IMG/VR virus record: IMGVR_UViG_3300009152_000016
Location: 1 to 33,942 of that record
Origin: a virus
Strand: one strand, 5' to 3'
Length of the DNA stretch: 33,942 nucleotides
The notes under the pieces are model-generated. The model saw only the letters and a list, made by a program, of their open reading frames with translations, searched no databases and had not been told where the DNA came from. Positions 9,076 through 17,323 of this stretch are shown piece after piece; the first letter of the stretch is position 1; the number at the start of each line of letters is the position of its first letter. The position numbers and the translations under genes are program-made.

Positions 9076-9193
9076 ATTTAAAGAGCTTATTGAAAAATGC
9101 GAGTTAACCGAGTTAGTTAAATTAATTGATTCGGCTGATTCAACTATATTAAGTATAATAATCAAAACAGAAAACGAGGTACTGAATGGCTAA
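9065..9193 (+). CDS. Small protein between baseplate and tape measure genes
   Basis: 42-codon frame starting ATG CTG GAT AAA, overlapping the large tail gene by 11 bases and the tape measure gene by 8. The peptide (MLDKFKELIEKCELTELVKL at the start) is an amphipathic helix pair with no cysteine pattern or membrane segment. It fills the gap exactly between two genes in the style of the rest of this genome, which is the main reason to accept it. Function unknown. Confidence 0.5.
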   Translation: MLDKFKELIEKCELTELVKLIDSADSTILSIIIKTENEVLNG

Positions 9194-10916
9194 AAATGAA
9201 GTAGTAATAGAAACCAAAGTTGTAACTGGTGACAGTGCGGCAAAGATTGAAGAAGTCAGTAAGTCAACGGATAAACTCAACGACAACTTAAAGGAAACCC
9301 AAAAGGAAGCCAAAGAAACTGAGAAGAAATTAGACAAAGCTACTGATGCGGTTGGGAAAATGCCCGGTCCTATTGGAGCTGCTGTGGATGGTTTTAAAGG
9401 TATGCTTAATTCTTTCAAAGCTATTATTGCTTCTCCAGTAGGAATGGTATTGGCTGCGGTTGCAGTTGTAGTTGGTTCATTAGTGGCTATATTTTCAAAA
9501 TTCAGTCCGATAGTTGACTTTCTATCTGATAAGATTGCTTTATTGAGTGGGGCTTTTTCAGGTTTACAAAATCAAGTAGTAAGTTTTATTCAGGGAACTG
9601 GCTTTAGTACCGAAAAAATAAAGGAACAAGCTTTAGCAATGCAAGAAGCCGAAAGAGCCACAAGAGATTTTGAAGACTCTTTATCTGCTTTAAATCTAAC
9701 TCAAGCTCAACAAGAAAGAGCTATTGATGTAAACTTAAAAAAGCTAAAGAATAAAAACATAACTGAGAAGGAATCAAATGCTATTATCAATGAAACTATA
9801 AAACTTCAAAAGCAGCAGATTGATGACCTACAAAAGAACCAAAAGAAAGAAACTGAAATATTAAAACTAAAGGTCAAAGGTTATGGCGGTACTAATAGAC
9901 AAATACTTGAAATAGTTAGGGGACGTTCAGTTGCAGAGCTAAACACTGGGAATGAGGATTTAGACAAAGCTTTAATTGCACTTCAGGAGAATTACGGGAA
10001 AAGAGTAAGTACAGTAAGCACCTATGAGCAGAAATACGAAAGAATACAAAACGTAAAAGATGCTCAAGATGCTAAATACAAATCAGCTCAGGAGGCAAGA
10101 CAAAAAAGAGTTGAAGAAGAACAAAAAAAGAGTTTAGAACGTCAACAAAAACAACTTGATGACTTTGATAAGGCACAAAAAGAAAGAGAAGATGCTGTTA
10201 AAACTGGATTTGATAAGACCTCAAAAATAACTGAGGACTATTACAAGCAGGAATCAACTAAACTTTTAAATCAGAATTTAACAACTGAGCAACTAAAAAA
10301 AGAGCAGGATGAATTAGATTTAAAACGACTAAATCAGCAACTTGAAAACGCCAAAATGTATGGGCAAAGTACAGTTGATTTAGAGTATCAATTAGCTCAG
10401 AAAAAAGTAGGTATTGCAAAAGAAGCAGCAGATGCTCAAAAGAAAATTGATGATGAAACCGCAGCAAACAGAGTTAAGGCTTTAGACTCAGCATCAAATA
10501 CTTTAAAAACATTTGCAAGCGTATTAGGTGAAACGACAGCTGAAGGAAAAGCTTTAGCAATTGCAGCTACTACTATTGATACGTATAAGGCCGCTCAGAG
10601 TGCTTATGCAAGTTTAGCAGGAATTCCAGTAGTAGGACCAGCTTTAGGAGCAGCAGCCGCAGCCGCAGCAATAGCCTCAGGGTTAGCAACAGTTAATAAG
10701 ATTTTAAGTGTTCAGGTACCGGGTAGTTCAGGTGGTGGTTCAATCCCATCAGCACCACCAATGACACGTCCTTCAAGTTCATTCACTCGTATAGATAATA
10801 CTAATCCGATTGATGTAAACAATACTGGAGCAACTAAAGTCTATGTTACTGAAACCGACATCACCAATACACAAAAAAAGGTTGACGCTATTAAAGCTAA
10901 AGCAGTTATAGGTTAA
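9186..10916 (+). CDS. Tape measure protein
   Basis: 576 residues with typical tape-measure composition. An N-terminal coiled coil (residues 18-50, K/E/D-rich) is followed by a hydrophobic stretch IIASPVGMVLAAVAVVVGSL near 80-99 and a long charged coiled coil (about 140-440). There is then an Ala/Gly-rich hydrophobic segment around GIPVVGPALGAAAAAAAIAS, and a Ser/Pro/Gly-rich tail. At about 1.5 angstrom per residue this would set a tail of roughly 85 nm, if the rule for long non-contractile tails holds here. It follows the baseplate genes directly, the reverse of the usual tape-measure-then-baseplate order. Confidence 0.8.
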   Translation: MAKNEVVIETKVVTGDSAAKIEEVSKSTDKLNDNLKETQKEAKETEKKLDKATDAVGKMPGPIGAAVDGFKGMLNSFKAIIASPVGMVLAAVAVVVGSLVAIFSKFSPIVDFLSDKIALLSGAFSGLQNQVVSFIQGTGFSTEKIKEQALAMQEAERATRDFEDSLSALNLTQAQQERAIDVNLKKLKNKNITEKESNAIINETIKLQKQQIDDLQKNQKKETEILKLKVKGYGGTNRQILEIVRGRSVAELNTGNEDLDKALIALQENYGKRVSTVSTYEQKYERIQNVKDAQDAKYKSAQEARQKRVEEEQKKSLERQQKQLDDFDKAQKEREDAVKTGFDKTSKITEDYYKQESTKLLNQNLTTEQLKKEQDELDLKRLNQQLENAKMYGQSTVDLEYQLAQKKVGIAKEAADAQKKIDDETAANRVKALDSASNTLKTFASVLGETTAEGKALAIAATTIDTYKAAQSAYASLAGIPVVGPALGAAAAAAAIASGLATVNKILSVQVPGSSGGGSIPSAPPMTRPSSSFTRIDNTNPIDVNNTGATKVYVTETDITNTQKKVDAIKAKAVIG

Positions 10917-10945
10917 AACTTATCTAAAATAAACTATCTAAATAT

Positions 10946-12859
10946 ATGGCTAAATTACCTTTATACGAACTACTTATAAACGAAGATGAAGAAACTGGAG
11001 TTGACTTTATTGCTTTAGTAGATTCGCCTGCAATTGAATACGACTGGGTAGCTTTTAAGAGTGAATTTGAAACTTACAACGACTATCCTAAAGCTGCAAG
11101 TGAAAACGCAAAAAGAGCATTAGAACTTAGGGACAAATACCAATTAAATTGTGGCACTCCAGTTGGATGGACAAGAGCTAATCAATTGGCTAATGTAGAA
11201 AATATCAGCAGAGAAACGATTGCAAGGATGTCAGGCTTTGAACGCCACAGAGAGAATTCTAAAGGCGACCCTAAAGAAGACTGCGGGGCTTTAATGTGGT
11301 TAGCGTGGGGTGGCGATGAAGGGATAGAGTGGGCAAGTAGAAAATTACAACAGATTGACTTAGCAACTCAAAAAATCTCTATTGACTATGATGATACTTT
11401 AAGTACTTCAAGAGGACAAGAGTTAGCGAGTAGATTATTATCTGAAGGAGTAGATTTATATGTCATCTCAGCTCGTAATGATAAAGAGGGGATGTTAGAA
11501 CTTACTAATAAGTTAGGCATCCCTGAATCAAAAGTTTTTGCTACTGGTTCAAATAAGGCAAAAGTAGAGAAGGTTAACGAATTAGGAATCTCTAAGCATT
11601 ACGACAACAACGCAGAAGTAGTTAAGGCACTTGGAACAATCGGGGAAAAGTTTATAGTTGAGCCAAAAGCAGGAGAAAGCCAAGACGAGTTTGTAAGTAG
11701 GTGCATAGGAGTTGAGGTTAATGGCGGAATGAGTCAAGAACAAGCAGCAGCGGTTTGCTATGCTAAGTGGGAAAAGAAAGGCTTTAGCTTTAAGACAACT
11801 GACAAGCAAATAATCTCAGGACCAGCAATGATTCCGAACCAATCTATCTATCGTAGAGGAAAAGATGGTGAAGAGTATAATGTAGTTTTCTCAAAAGAAA
11901 CGATTCAAAAAATAGTAGAGAGATATTTCAAAAACCAATACAATAGCAACTTTAATCTGCAACATAAAAAGAATATGTTAGCGGAAGGGGTTTACTTAAT
12001 TGAGTCTTTCATCATTGATTCAATGCGTGGAATTAAAGCACCAGAAGGCTTTGAAGATTTACCAGATGGTAGTTGGTTTATTTCGTGTAAGGTGGACAAC
12101 GAGGAGATTTGGAATGACTACATTAAGAGTGGTAAGTTTAAAGGATTTTCTGTTGAAGGATTATTCACAGACAGAAAAGTTGAGATGGTTACTAATGTCC
12201 AAGAGGCAATCGCACTTGTTGATAAATTAAAATTGAATAAACAAAATATATATACAAATAATATGAGCGATGTAAAAGAGCTTTTAACTAAGTTGAAAGA
12301 AATCTTCTCAGAAGAAGTAGCTTCTTTTGAGGAGGCAAAATTAGCAGATGGAATTACCATCATTAAATGGGAAGGACCATTGGCAGAAGGTACGAGTGTA
12401 ATGGTAGTTAGCGAGTCAGGTGAAGTCCCAGCTCCAGATGGCGAACACGAATTACAAGACGGCAGAAAAATCACTGTTGAAAATGGAAAAGTAACCACTT
12501 TGGTTATGCCTGAAACTCCAGCTGAAATGCCTGAAGCACCAGTTGAAATTGAAATTGAAGCTAAACAAAAAATGGCTGAAGACTATATGCCAATGGTTGA
12601 AGAAATGGGTGCTAAAATCATGAAGTGCGAAGAAATGATAATGGAACTTCAATCAAAAATGAAAGAAATGATGGGAGCTACTGAACAAAAAATGGATTCA
12701 CAAAAAGAAGCTTTTTCTAAGTTAGTTGAAATCGTTGAGAAGTTAGCAGATGCGCCTTCAGAAGTGATTGACACAAAAGCTTTCAATGTTAATTTCAAAG
12801 CTGAAAAAGACAACCAATACAATAAATTAAACGAAATTTTAAACATATTAAATAAATAA
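10946..12859 (+). CDS. Composite prohead protease (XkdF-like) with HAD domain and scaffold-like C-terminus
   Basis: 637 residues, clearly modular. Residues 1-40 include FIALVDSPAIEYDW, the usual start of XkdF-like phage proteins. Residues 47-135 form a module with GTPVGWTRANQLANVENISR and CGALMWLAWGGDEGIEWAS. Residues 143-230 look like a HAD phosphatase: D147-Y-D149-D-T151 for motif I, S175 in VISAR, K204, and D220 in HYDNN. Residues 244-276 (GESQDEFVSRCI, EQAAAVCYAKWE) form a further small module. The XkdF-like protease core resumes at 286-412 (ISGPAMIPNQSIYRRG, NFNLQHKKN). The rest is acidic and coiled-coil, like scaffold. It sits just upstream of the capsid gene, as expected for head maturation. 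Confidence 0.75.
   Translation: MAKLPLYELLINEDEETGVDFIALVDSPAIEYDWVAFKSEFETYNDYPKAASENAKRALELRDKYQLNCGTPVGWTRANQLANVENISRETIARMSGFERHRENSKGDPKEDCGALMWLAWGGDEGIEWASRKLQQIDLATQKISIDYDDTLSTSRGQELASRLLSEGVDLYVISARNDKEGMLELTNKLGIPESKVFATGSNKAKVEKVNELGISKHYDNNAEVVKALGTIGEKFIVEPKAGESQDEFVSRCIGVEVNGGMSQEQAAAVCYAKWEKKGFSFKTTDKQIISGPAMIPNQSIYRRGKDGEEYNVVFSKETIQKIVERYFKNQYNSNFNLQHKKNMLAEGVYLIESFIIDSMRGIKAPEGFEDLPDGSWFISCKVDNEEIWNDYIKSGKFKGFSVEGLFTDRKVEMVTNVQEAIALVDKLKLNKQNIYTNNMSDVKELLTKLKEIFSEEVASFEEAKLADGITIIKWEGPLAEGTSVMVVSESGEVPAPDGEHELQDGRKITVENGKVTTLVMPETPAEMPEAPVEIEIEAKQKMAEDYMPMVEEMGAKIMKCEEMIMELQSKMKEMMGATEQKMDSQKEAFSKLVEIVEKLADAPSEVIDTKAFNVNFKAEKDNQYNKLNEILNILNK
12263..12859 (+). CDS. Candidate nested scaffolding protein (internal in-frame start)
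   Basis: An ATG at 12263 is in frame with the protease ORF (codon 440) and would give a 198-residue acidic, Met/Glu-rich coiled-coil protein starting MSDVKELLTKLKEIF. Upstream is the same AATATATA-type leader found before other late genes (AAAATATATATACAAATAAT, 12243-12262), although this stretch is inside a coding sequence. Nested scaffold genes in frame with the protease are known (lambda C/Nu3). I infer the same arrangement here. No Shine-Dalgarno site is present, but most genes in this genome lack one. Confidence 0.5.
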   Translation: MSDVKELLTKLKEIFSEEVASFEEAKLADGITIIKWEGPLAEGTSVMVVSESGEVPAPDGEHELQDGRKITVENGKVTTLVMPETPAEMPEAPVEIEIEAKQKMAEDYMPMVEEMGAKIMKCEEMIMELQSKMKEMMGATEQKMDSQKEAFSKLVEIVEKLADAPSEVIDTKAFNVNFKAEKDNQYNKLNEILNILNK

Positions 12860-12862
12860 AAA

Positions 12863-13819
12863 ATGGCATTCTCGGTAGGTACTATCACTGGCTATGTAAA
12901 AGCCAACGAAAGAGAATTATTGACTAAGTCTTTATTCTCAGCAAAATCAATTTCTTTGGCTACAAAAATGCCAAACGTAAAATCAGCCGCACAAGTTAAC
13001 GTGATGGATACAGACGCTGTGTTTCAATCAGGTACTTCATGCGGATTCTCTGCATCAGGAACAACAACTTTTACAAATAGAAGAATGACTGTTTCTCCTA
13101 TTCGTGTTCACGAATCTTTATGTCCAAAAACTTTAGAAGATACTTACTTACAGTTAGTATTGCCTAATGGTTCAAATCCAAAATCTATTCCATTTGAACA
13201 ACAATTTACAGACTTAAAAACTGGTTTGATTGCTCAAAATTTGGAGAGAGCTTTTTGGCAGGGTGACATCACTTCAGGTGATAATGCTTTAGCTCGTTTT
13301 GATGGTTTAATTAAAATCATTACTACGGTTTCAGGTTCTGCAATTGCTGCTAACAGTTCAGTATTTATGGCTGGAGCTCCTTACTCAGCTTCGGGAGGTA
13401 TTACAGTATCAAACGTAAATGCAATCATGCAAGGTATTTTCAGAGCTATTCCTGCTGCTTTACTTGATAAGCCTGATACAGTTATCATGTGCGGTATTGA
13501 TACTTTCAGAACTTACCAATTAGCATTAACTAACGCTAACTTGTTCCACTACAACACAGATGCTTCAAACACTAATTTTGAAATCGTCATTCCTGGAACT
13601 AACATCAAGGTTATCGGTGTAAATGGATTGAACAGTACTGGCAGAATCTATGCTTTGAGAACTTCAAACATGTTCTTCGGTTGCGACGTTTTAGGCGAAG
13701 AGTCTAAATTTGAATTGTTCTGGGCACAAGAGGCAATGGAAGTTCGTTATGTAGCGGAATTCAAAGCTGGTGTTCAAATAGCATTTCCAGCAGAAGTAGT
13801 TTACTACGTAGGTTCTTAA
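12863..13819 (+). CDS. Major capsid protein
   Basis: 318-residue protein directly behind the protease/scaffold ORF and ahead of a strong terminator, the expected place and length for an HK97-fold capsid protein. TNRRMTVSPIRVHESLCPKT, then LIAQNLERAFWQGD and RFDGLIKII, resemble the E-loop to P-domain region of Bacteroidetes phage capsid proteins. The C-terminal part VRYVAEFKAGVQIAFPAEVV is also typical. I see no obvious long delta domain, consistent with a separate scaffold. Confidence 0.82.
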   Translation: MAFSVGTITGYVKANERELLTKSLFSAKSISLATKMPNVKSAAQVNVMDTDAVFQSGTSCGFSASGTTTFTNRRMTVSPIRVHESLCPKTLEDTYLQLVLPNGSNPKSIPFEQQFTDLKTGLIAQNLERAFWQGDITSGDNALARFDGLIKIITTVSGSAIAANSSVFMAGAPYSASGGITVSNVNAIMQGIFRAIPAALLDKPDTVIMCGIDTFRTYQLALTNANLFHYNTDASNTNFEIVIPGTNIKVIGVNGLNSTGRIYALRTSNMFFGCDVLGEESKFELFWAQEAMEVRYVAEFKAGVQIAFPAEVVYYVGS

Positions 13820-13829
13820 TTAATTAACT

Positions 13830-13872
13830 AAGAGGGGGTGGGGTTTGAAAAGTCAAGCCTTACCCTCTTTTT
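13830..13872 (+). terminator. Strong intrinsic terminator after the capsid gene
   Basis: A near-perfect hairpin: 13830-13848 pairs base by base with 13853-13871, giving 19 consecutive pairs with five G-U wobbles and a four-base loop (AAAG). It ends in a run of T. It lies 11 bases after the capsid stop. It probably caps the abundant capsid transcript. Some read-through must be allowed, since little room remains for a promoter before the next gene at 13898. Confidence 0.85.
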
Positions 13873-13897
13873 ATAAAAATAAAAGGAGAAAAAAATT

Positions 13898-14407
13898 ATG
13901 CCATGTGCAGTAACAGCAGGATATACTCTTGATTGCAAAGACGCAGTAGGAGGTTTAAAAAATATCTACTTCGCAAACGGATTACCAAGCGCAGCTACTA
14001 TAACAAGTACAACTGCTTCAGGTATTTCTAACGTAAGTGGAGTAAGTTTCTACAAGTATGAGTTGATGCCACAAGCAGCAGATTCATTCACTGAAGAAAT
14101 CACATCAACACCAGCTAACGGAAATGTTTTCTATACTCAAACAGTAGTAGCAAATTTTGCTAAGATGAGCCAAGCTGACAGAAACAGATGGTACACTTTA
14201 GCTCAAGCAAGAGTTTTGACTATCATTGAGAAAAAGGATGGAACATTTTGGTTATTGGGTCAAGTAAACGGATTAGAAGTTAGTGCTGGTTCACATACAA
14301 GCGGAGCAGCAATGGGTGACTTTAACGGAACTCAAATCACCTTAACTGGTATGGAAGCTCAACCAGCGCAAATCTTAACTTCAACTTCAGCTTTCACTAA
14401 AATTTAA
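13898..14407 (+). CDS. Major tail tube-like protein
   Basis: 169 residues. The N-terminus CAVTAGYTLDCKDAVGGLKN, with two cysteines and the D-A-V-G-G motif, and the C-terminal GAAMGDFNGTQITLTGMEAQ match a widespread Bacteroidetes phage family that I take to be tail-tube proteins (beta-rich, about 150-170 residues, one per tail operon). AAGGAG at 13883-13888 supports the start. A second terminator follows at 14441, suggesting a separate, highly expressed message as is usual for a tube protein. It lies with the head genes here, away from the tape measure gene. Confidence 0.65.
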   Translation: MPCAVTAGYTLDCKDAVGGLKNIYFANGLPSAATITSTTASGISNVSGVSFYKYELMPQAADSFTEEITSTPANGNVFYTQTVVANFAKMSQADRNRWYTLAQARVLTIIEKKDGTFWLLGQVNGLEVSAGSHTSGAAMGDFNGTQITLTGMEAQPAQILTSTSAFTKI

Positions 14408-14440
14408 AAGTTTTAAGTAGAGTTTTTTCATAGGTAGATT

Positions 14441-14465
14441 AGGCAATCAGAAATGGTTGCCTTTT
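14441..14465 (+). terminator. Intrinsic terminator after the tail tube-like gene
   Basis: AGGCAATC at 14441-14448 pairs with GGTTGCCT at 14455-14462 (8 bp with one G-U), loop AGAAAT, followed by T-rich sequence (TTTTCTATTTT). It lies 34 bases past the stop codon. The next gene starts at 14504, so any new promoter must lie in the 38 bases between, where the AATATATA motif stands out. Confidence 0.75.
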
Positions 14466-14490
14466 CTATTTTATAACTTTTTACGATTTT

Positions 14491-14503
14491 AATATATAGA
14501 TAT
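14491..14503 (+). promoter_or_regulatory. AATATATA leader motif (late-gene leader, best-isolated copy)
   Basis: AATATATAGATAT directly precedes the ATG at 14504. Close variants precede 3930 (AATATATAGAATAGA), 17858 (AATATATATAGTT) and the internal start at 12263 (AATATATATACAAATAAT); a shorter form (AAATAT) precedes 10946. This copy lies between a terminator and a gene, so it is the best candidate for a promoter element. It could instead be an A/T-rich translation enhancer. No TAnnTTTG box is present. Confidence 0.4.
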
Positions 14504-14923
14504 ATGATTCATCTTAATTTTGGATTAAACGAAGTATTTGCAACTGCGAGTGAAAATATAACTATGCCAAATGCAGGCAATTGGGATAAATTCAATGAAG
14601 GTTATTTTGGTATTTATTCGCAAGTAACTAAACAGACAAAGTGGGTTTATGTTGTTAATTCAACTACTTACTATCCAAGAATAGATAATTTTACTATTGA
14701 ATTGGTAGCAAATATTGGAGATGAAGACTTGCAAAATGGTAGAGTTTATTTGAAAGATACTGGAAATTACGAGTATTCAATTTATACAAGATTTGAAAGT
14801 AACCCTGAACCAAATACAAGCGAACAACTATTAGAAAGAGGGAAATTATTATACGGATTTAATGAGCTTACAGTAACTACCTACAACCCTAATATTGAAA
14901 TAATAACTTATGACAGACAGTAA
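14504..14923 (+). CDS. Conserved phage protein upstream of portal
   Basis: 139 residues, beta-rich, no membrane segment. The start MIHLNFGLNEVFATASENIT resembles small proteins that sit beside portal or tail genes in other Bacteroidetes phages, which I know only as uncharacterised structural proteins. It overlaps the portal start by 14 bases. A structural role is inferred from its neighbours only. Confidence 0.5.
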   Translation: MIHLNFGLNEVFATASENITMPNAGNWDKFNEGYFGIYSQVTKQTKWVYVVNSTTYYPRIDNFTIELVANIGDEDLQNGRVYLKDTGNYEYSIYTRFESNPEPNTSEQLLERGKLLYGFNELTVTTYNPNIEIITYDRQ

Positions 14924-16742
14924 AAGCAAATTTGTTTTTTATAACGAACCAGTAAGCAGTTATCAAGTCCCAATATTTGAAAAGGACAAAAATAAAGAGT
15001 ACGTAAACTATGGAGAAGATAATAACTATCCAGCTTATTTAGTTGATTTATTCAACCGCTCAGCTAAACATAACGCTATTTTAACTGCTAAACAGAAGTA
15101 TACTTATGGTAGAGGATTAAAAATAAAAGAAGGATTAGTTATTGATCAGGCAATTAAAGCTCAGGCCTTTTTAGTTCGTCCTAATACCTTTGAAACTCTA
15201 AGTGATATATTCAATAAAACTATTTTAGATAAGCGTTTATACGGAGGATATGCACTTCAAATTGTATGGAGTAAGTTAAGTGGTAAGGTAGCACAAGTTT
15301 ATCACATGGATTTTGCTAAAATCCGTTCTAATGTAGATAACACTTCTTTTTACTACTCGGATAATTGGGCAGATTACAGACCAAAAGTTGTAGAGTACGA
15401 CGCTTTTAATCCTGAAAAAAGAGAGGGTGTACAGATTCTTTACTATCGTGAATACAGACCGAATTTAAATACTTATCCTTTGCCTGATTATATCGGAGCT
15501 ATTCCGTATATTGAAAGTGACGTAGAAGTAGCAAACTTTCATAGAGCTAACCTTCAAAATAACTTTTTCTTTGGTGGTATTTTAAACTTTAATAATGGCA
15601 TTCCGACTGACGAGGAACAAAGAGCATTAGTAAGAAGGATAAACAACAAACATGGCAGCACCGATAACGCTGGCAGATGGATTATTAACTTCTCAGATGG
15701 TTCAGATAAAGCTCCTAATGTAATTAGTCTTCAGCCAAGCGAATTAGACAAGCAGTTTGATATACTAAACGATACTATACAACAAGAAATATTCGTAGCT
15801 CATAGAGTAACTTCTCCTATTTTTATGGGTATTCGTATAGAAGGCCAATTAGGTGGTAGAAATGAAATGGTAGATGCGTTCAAATTATTTGAACAGAATG
15901 AAATCAAACCTGACCAACAACATTTTCAAGAATTATTTAATTACATAATAGGTTTTAACGGAATAAATCAACCTTACGAAGTTCAGCCTTTAGAACCTTT
16001 CAGCCCTGAGTTTACTGAGCAAACGTTGATTCAGATTGCGACTAAAAACGAGTTGCGAGAAATGGCAGGTTTACCAAAACTTGAAGAGCCAACACCAGTA
16101 ACACCTCAAGCATTTTCAGAAGATTCAGAAATTGAAGTTTTCGCAGAATATGGAGTAGATGCTGAAGACTATTTAGAGTTTGAAAGTAGAAGATTAGAAG
16201 TATTTGAAGACCATTATAGCTTTGAATCTCATTTAGAATTTAATGAACAAGAATTAGTAGAGTTAGCCTTTGCGATTGAGTCTTTAACTGAAGAAGAAAA
16301 GAAGTTAATTAGTCAAGTTAAAAAAGACCCATTAATATCTAAAAAAGATTTAGCCGTGAACTTAGAAATCAGCGAAGGTAAATTAGACGAGTTAATCAAA
16401 TCTTTAAAAGTAAAAAAAGTTTTGACTTTAACTGAAGGAGCTTGGAACGTAATTAATATTTTACCTACTCAATCAGCGATTGGAAAGATTGCAGACGAGT
16501 TGAAAAAGTATGAAGTTAGATACAAATATCAAGGACCTAACGATTCAAAGAACAGAGCTTTCTGTAAGGCTTTATTAAACTTGAATAAACTCTACACAAG
16601 AGATGAGATTAGTAAAATCTCTCAACGTGTAGGGAGAAATGTATGGACAAAAAGAGGAGGCTGGTACACTAAACCCGGTACCGATATTCACCTTCCTTAT
16701 TGCAGGCATCAATGGGCATCAATTTTAGTTAAGAAAAAGTAA
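14910..16742 (+). CDS. Portal protein with winged-helix-like insert and MuF-like C-terminus
   Basis: 610 residues, longer than a plain portal. The portal part (1 to about 400) has EYVNYGEDNNYPAYLVDLFN, FFFGGILNFNNGIPTDEEQR and VAHRVTSPIFMGIRIEGQLG, typical of Bacteroidetes phage portals. Residues about 455-513 look like a winged helix (LISQVKKDPLISKKDLAVNL, then KLDELIKSLKVKKVLTLTEG). The last 70 residues (NDSKNRAFCKALLNLNKLYT, WTKRGGWYTKPGTDIHLPYC, RHQW) match the C-terminal part of MuF-type minor head proteins. No separate MuF gene is seen, so this fusion may supply that function. Its stop overlaps the next start (TAATG). Confidence 0.85.
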   Translation: MTDSKSKFVFYNEPVSSYQVPIFEKDKNKEYVNYGEDNNYPAYLVDLFNRSAKHNAILTAKQKYTYGRGLKIKEGLVIDQAIKAQAFLVRPNTFETLSDIFNKTILDKRLYGGYALQIVWSKLSGKVAQVYHMDFAKIRSNVDNTSFYYSDNWADYRPKVVEYDAFNPEKREGVQILYYREYRPNLNTYPLPDYIGAIPYIESDVEVANFHRANLQNNFFFGGILNFNNGIPTDEEQRALVRRINNKHGSTDNAGRWIINFSDGSDKAPNVISLQPSELDKQFDILNDTIQQEIFVAHRVTSPIFMGIRIEGQLGGRNEMVDAFKLFEQNEIKPDQQHFQELFNYIIGFNGINQPYEVQPLEPFSPEFTEQTLIQIATKNELREMAGLPKLEEPTPVTPQAFSEDSEIEVFAEYGVDAEDYLEFESRRLEVFEDHYSFESHLEFNEQELVELAFAIESLTEEEKKLISQVKKDPLISKKDLAVNLEISEGKLDELIKSLKVKKVLTLTEGAWNVINILPTQSAIGKIADELKKYEVRYKYQGPNDSKNRAFCKALLNLNKLYTRDEISKISQRVGRNVWTKRGGWYTKPGTDIHLPYCRHQWASILVKKK

Positions 16743-17320
16743 TGGCAACAGTATTATTTATATCAGAGGAAACTCTCAAACAAGAAACAATAATTTCTGA
16801 AAATGTAGACCCGAAATTATTAGTCCCAACAATTAAAGAGGCGCAGAATATTTACTTACTTCCTATATTAGGGACTTCGCTTTACAATCAATTAGTTACT
16901 CAGGTATCAAGTAACACAGTAAGTGCTGCTAATGTCACCTTATTGGATACTTATATTACTCCGACTTTGGTTAAGTACTGTATTTATGAGTCAATTTTGC
17001 CGTTGAGTTTCAAGTTTCAGAACAAAAATATAGCTACTAAGAACTCTGAGTTTAGCAATCAGGCTTCAATGGATGACTTGAGATACTTGTTAGACTACAC
17101 AAAGAACCGAGCTGAGTGGTATGCTGAACGATTAAGTAATTTCTTGTTAGCGCATACAAGCACTTATCCGCTATATTTGACCCAACAAAACGCAAACATT
17201 GATACTATTTACCCTAATTCAAATAACTATCAAAACGGAATGTATCTCGGACCAGACATTGATTGGGATTTAGTACCACCAAGCGTGAAGTATCAAGGAA
17301 ACTTTAGAAGAAAAACTTAA
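16742..17320 (+). CDS. Head-tail connector-like protein
   Basis: 192 residues. The start FISEETLKQETIISENVDPK followed by LVPTIKEAQNIYLLPILGTS resembles the DUF6712/gp6-like connector proteins of Bacteroidetes phages, helical adaptors that bind under the portal. It follows the portal with a TAATG overlap, which supports the role. The C-terminus (LGPDIDWDLVPPSVKYQGNF) is polar and likely extended. Confidence 0.6.
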   Translation: MATVLFISEETLKQETIISENVDPKLLVPTIKEAQNIYLLPILGTSLYNQLVTQVSSNTVSAANVTLLDTYITPTLVKYCIYESILPLSFKFQNKNIATKNSEFSNQASMDDLRYLLDYTKNRAEWYAERLSNFLLAHTSTYPLYLTQQNANIDTIYPNSNNYQNGMYLGPDIDWDLVPPSVKYQGNFRRKT

Positions 17321-17323
17321 ACT

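Noticed and set aside
12000-12230. Forward open frame inside the protease core
   Set aside because: Out-of-frame shadow of the XkdF-like region. The peptide has no domain pattern.
12118-12888. Several reverse-strand open frames opposite the protease/scaffold ORF (12118-12498, 12452-12652, 12649-12888)
   Set aside because: They mirror the codon pattern of a well-supported forward gene, have no start signals, and no other gene in the genome is on the reverse strand.
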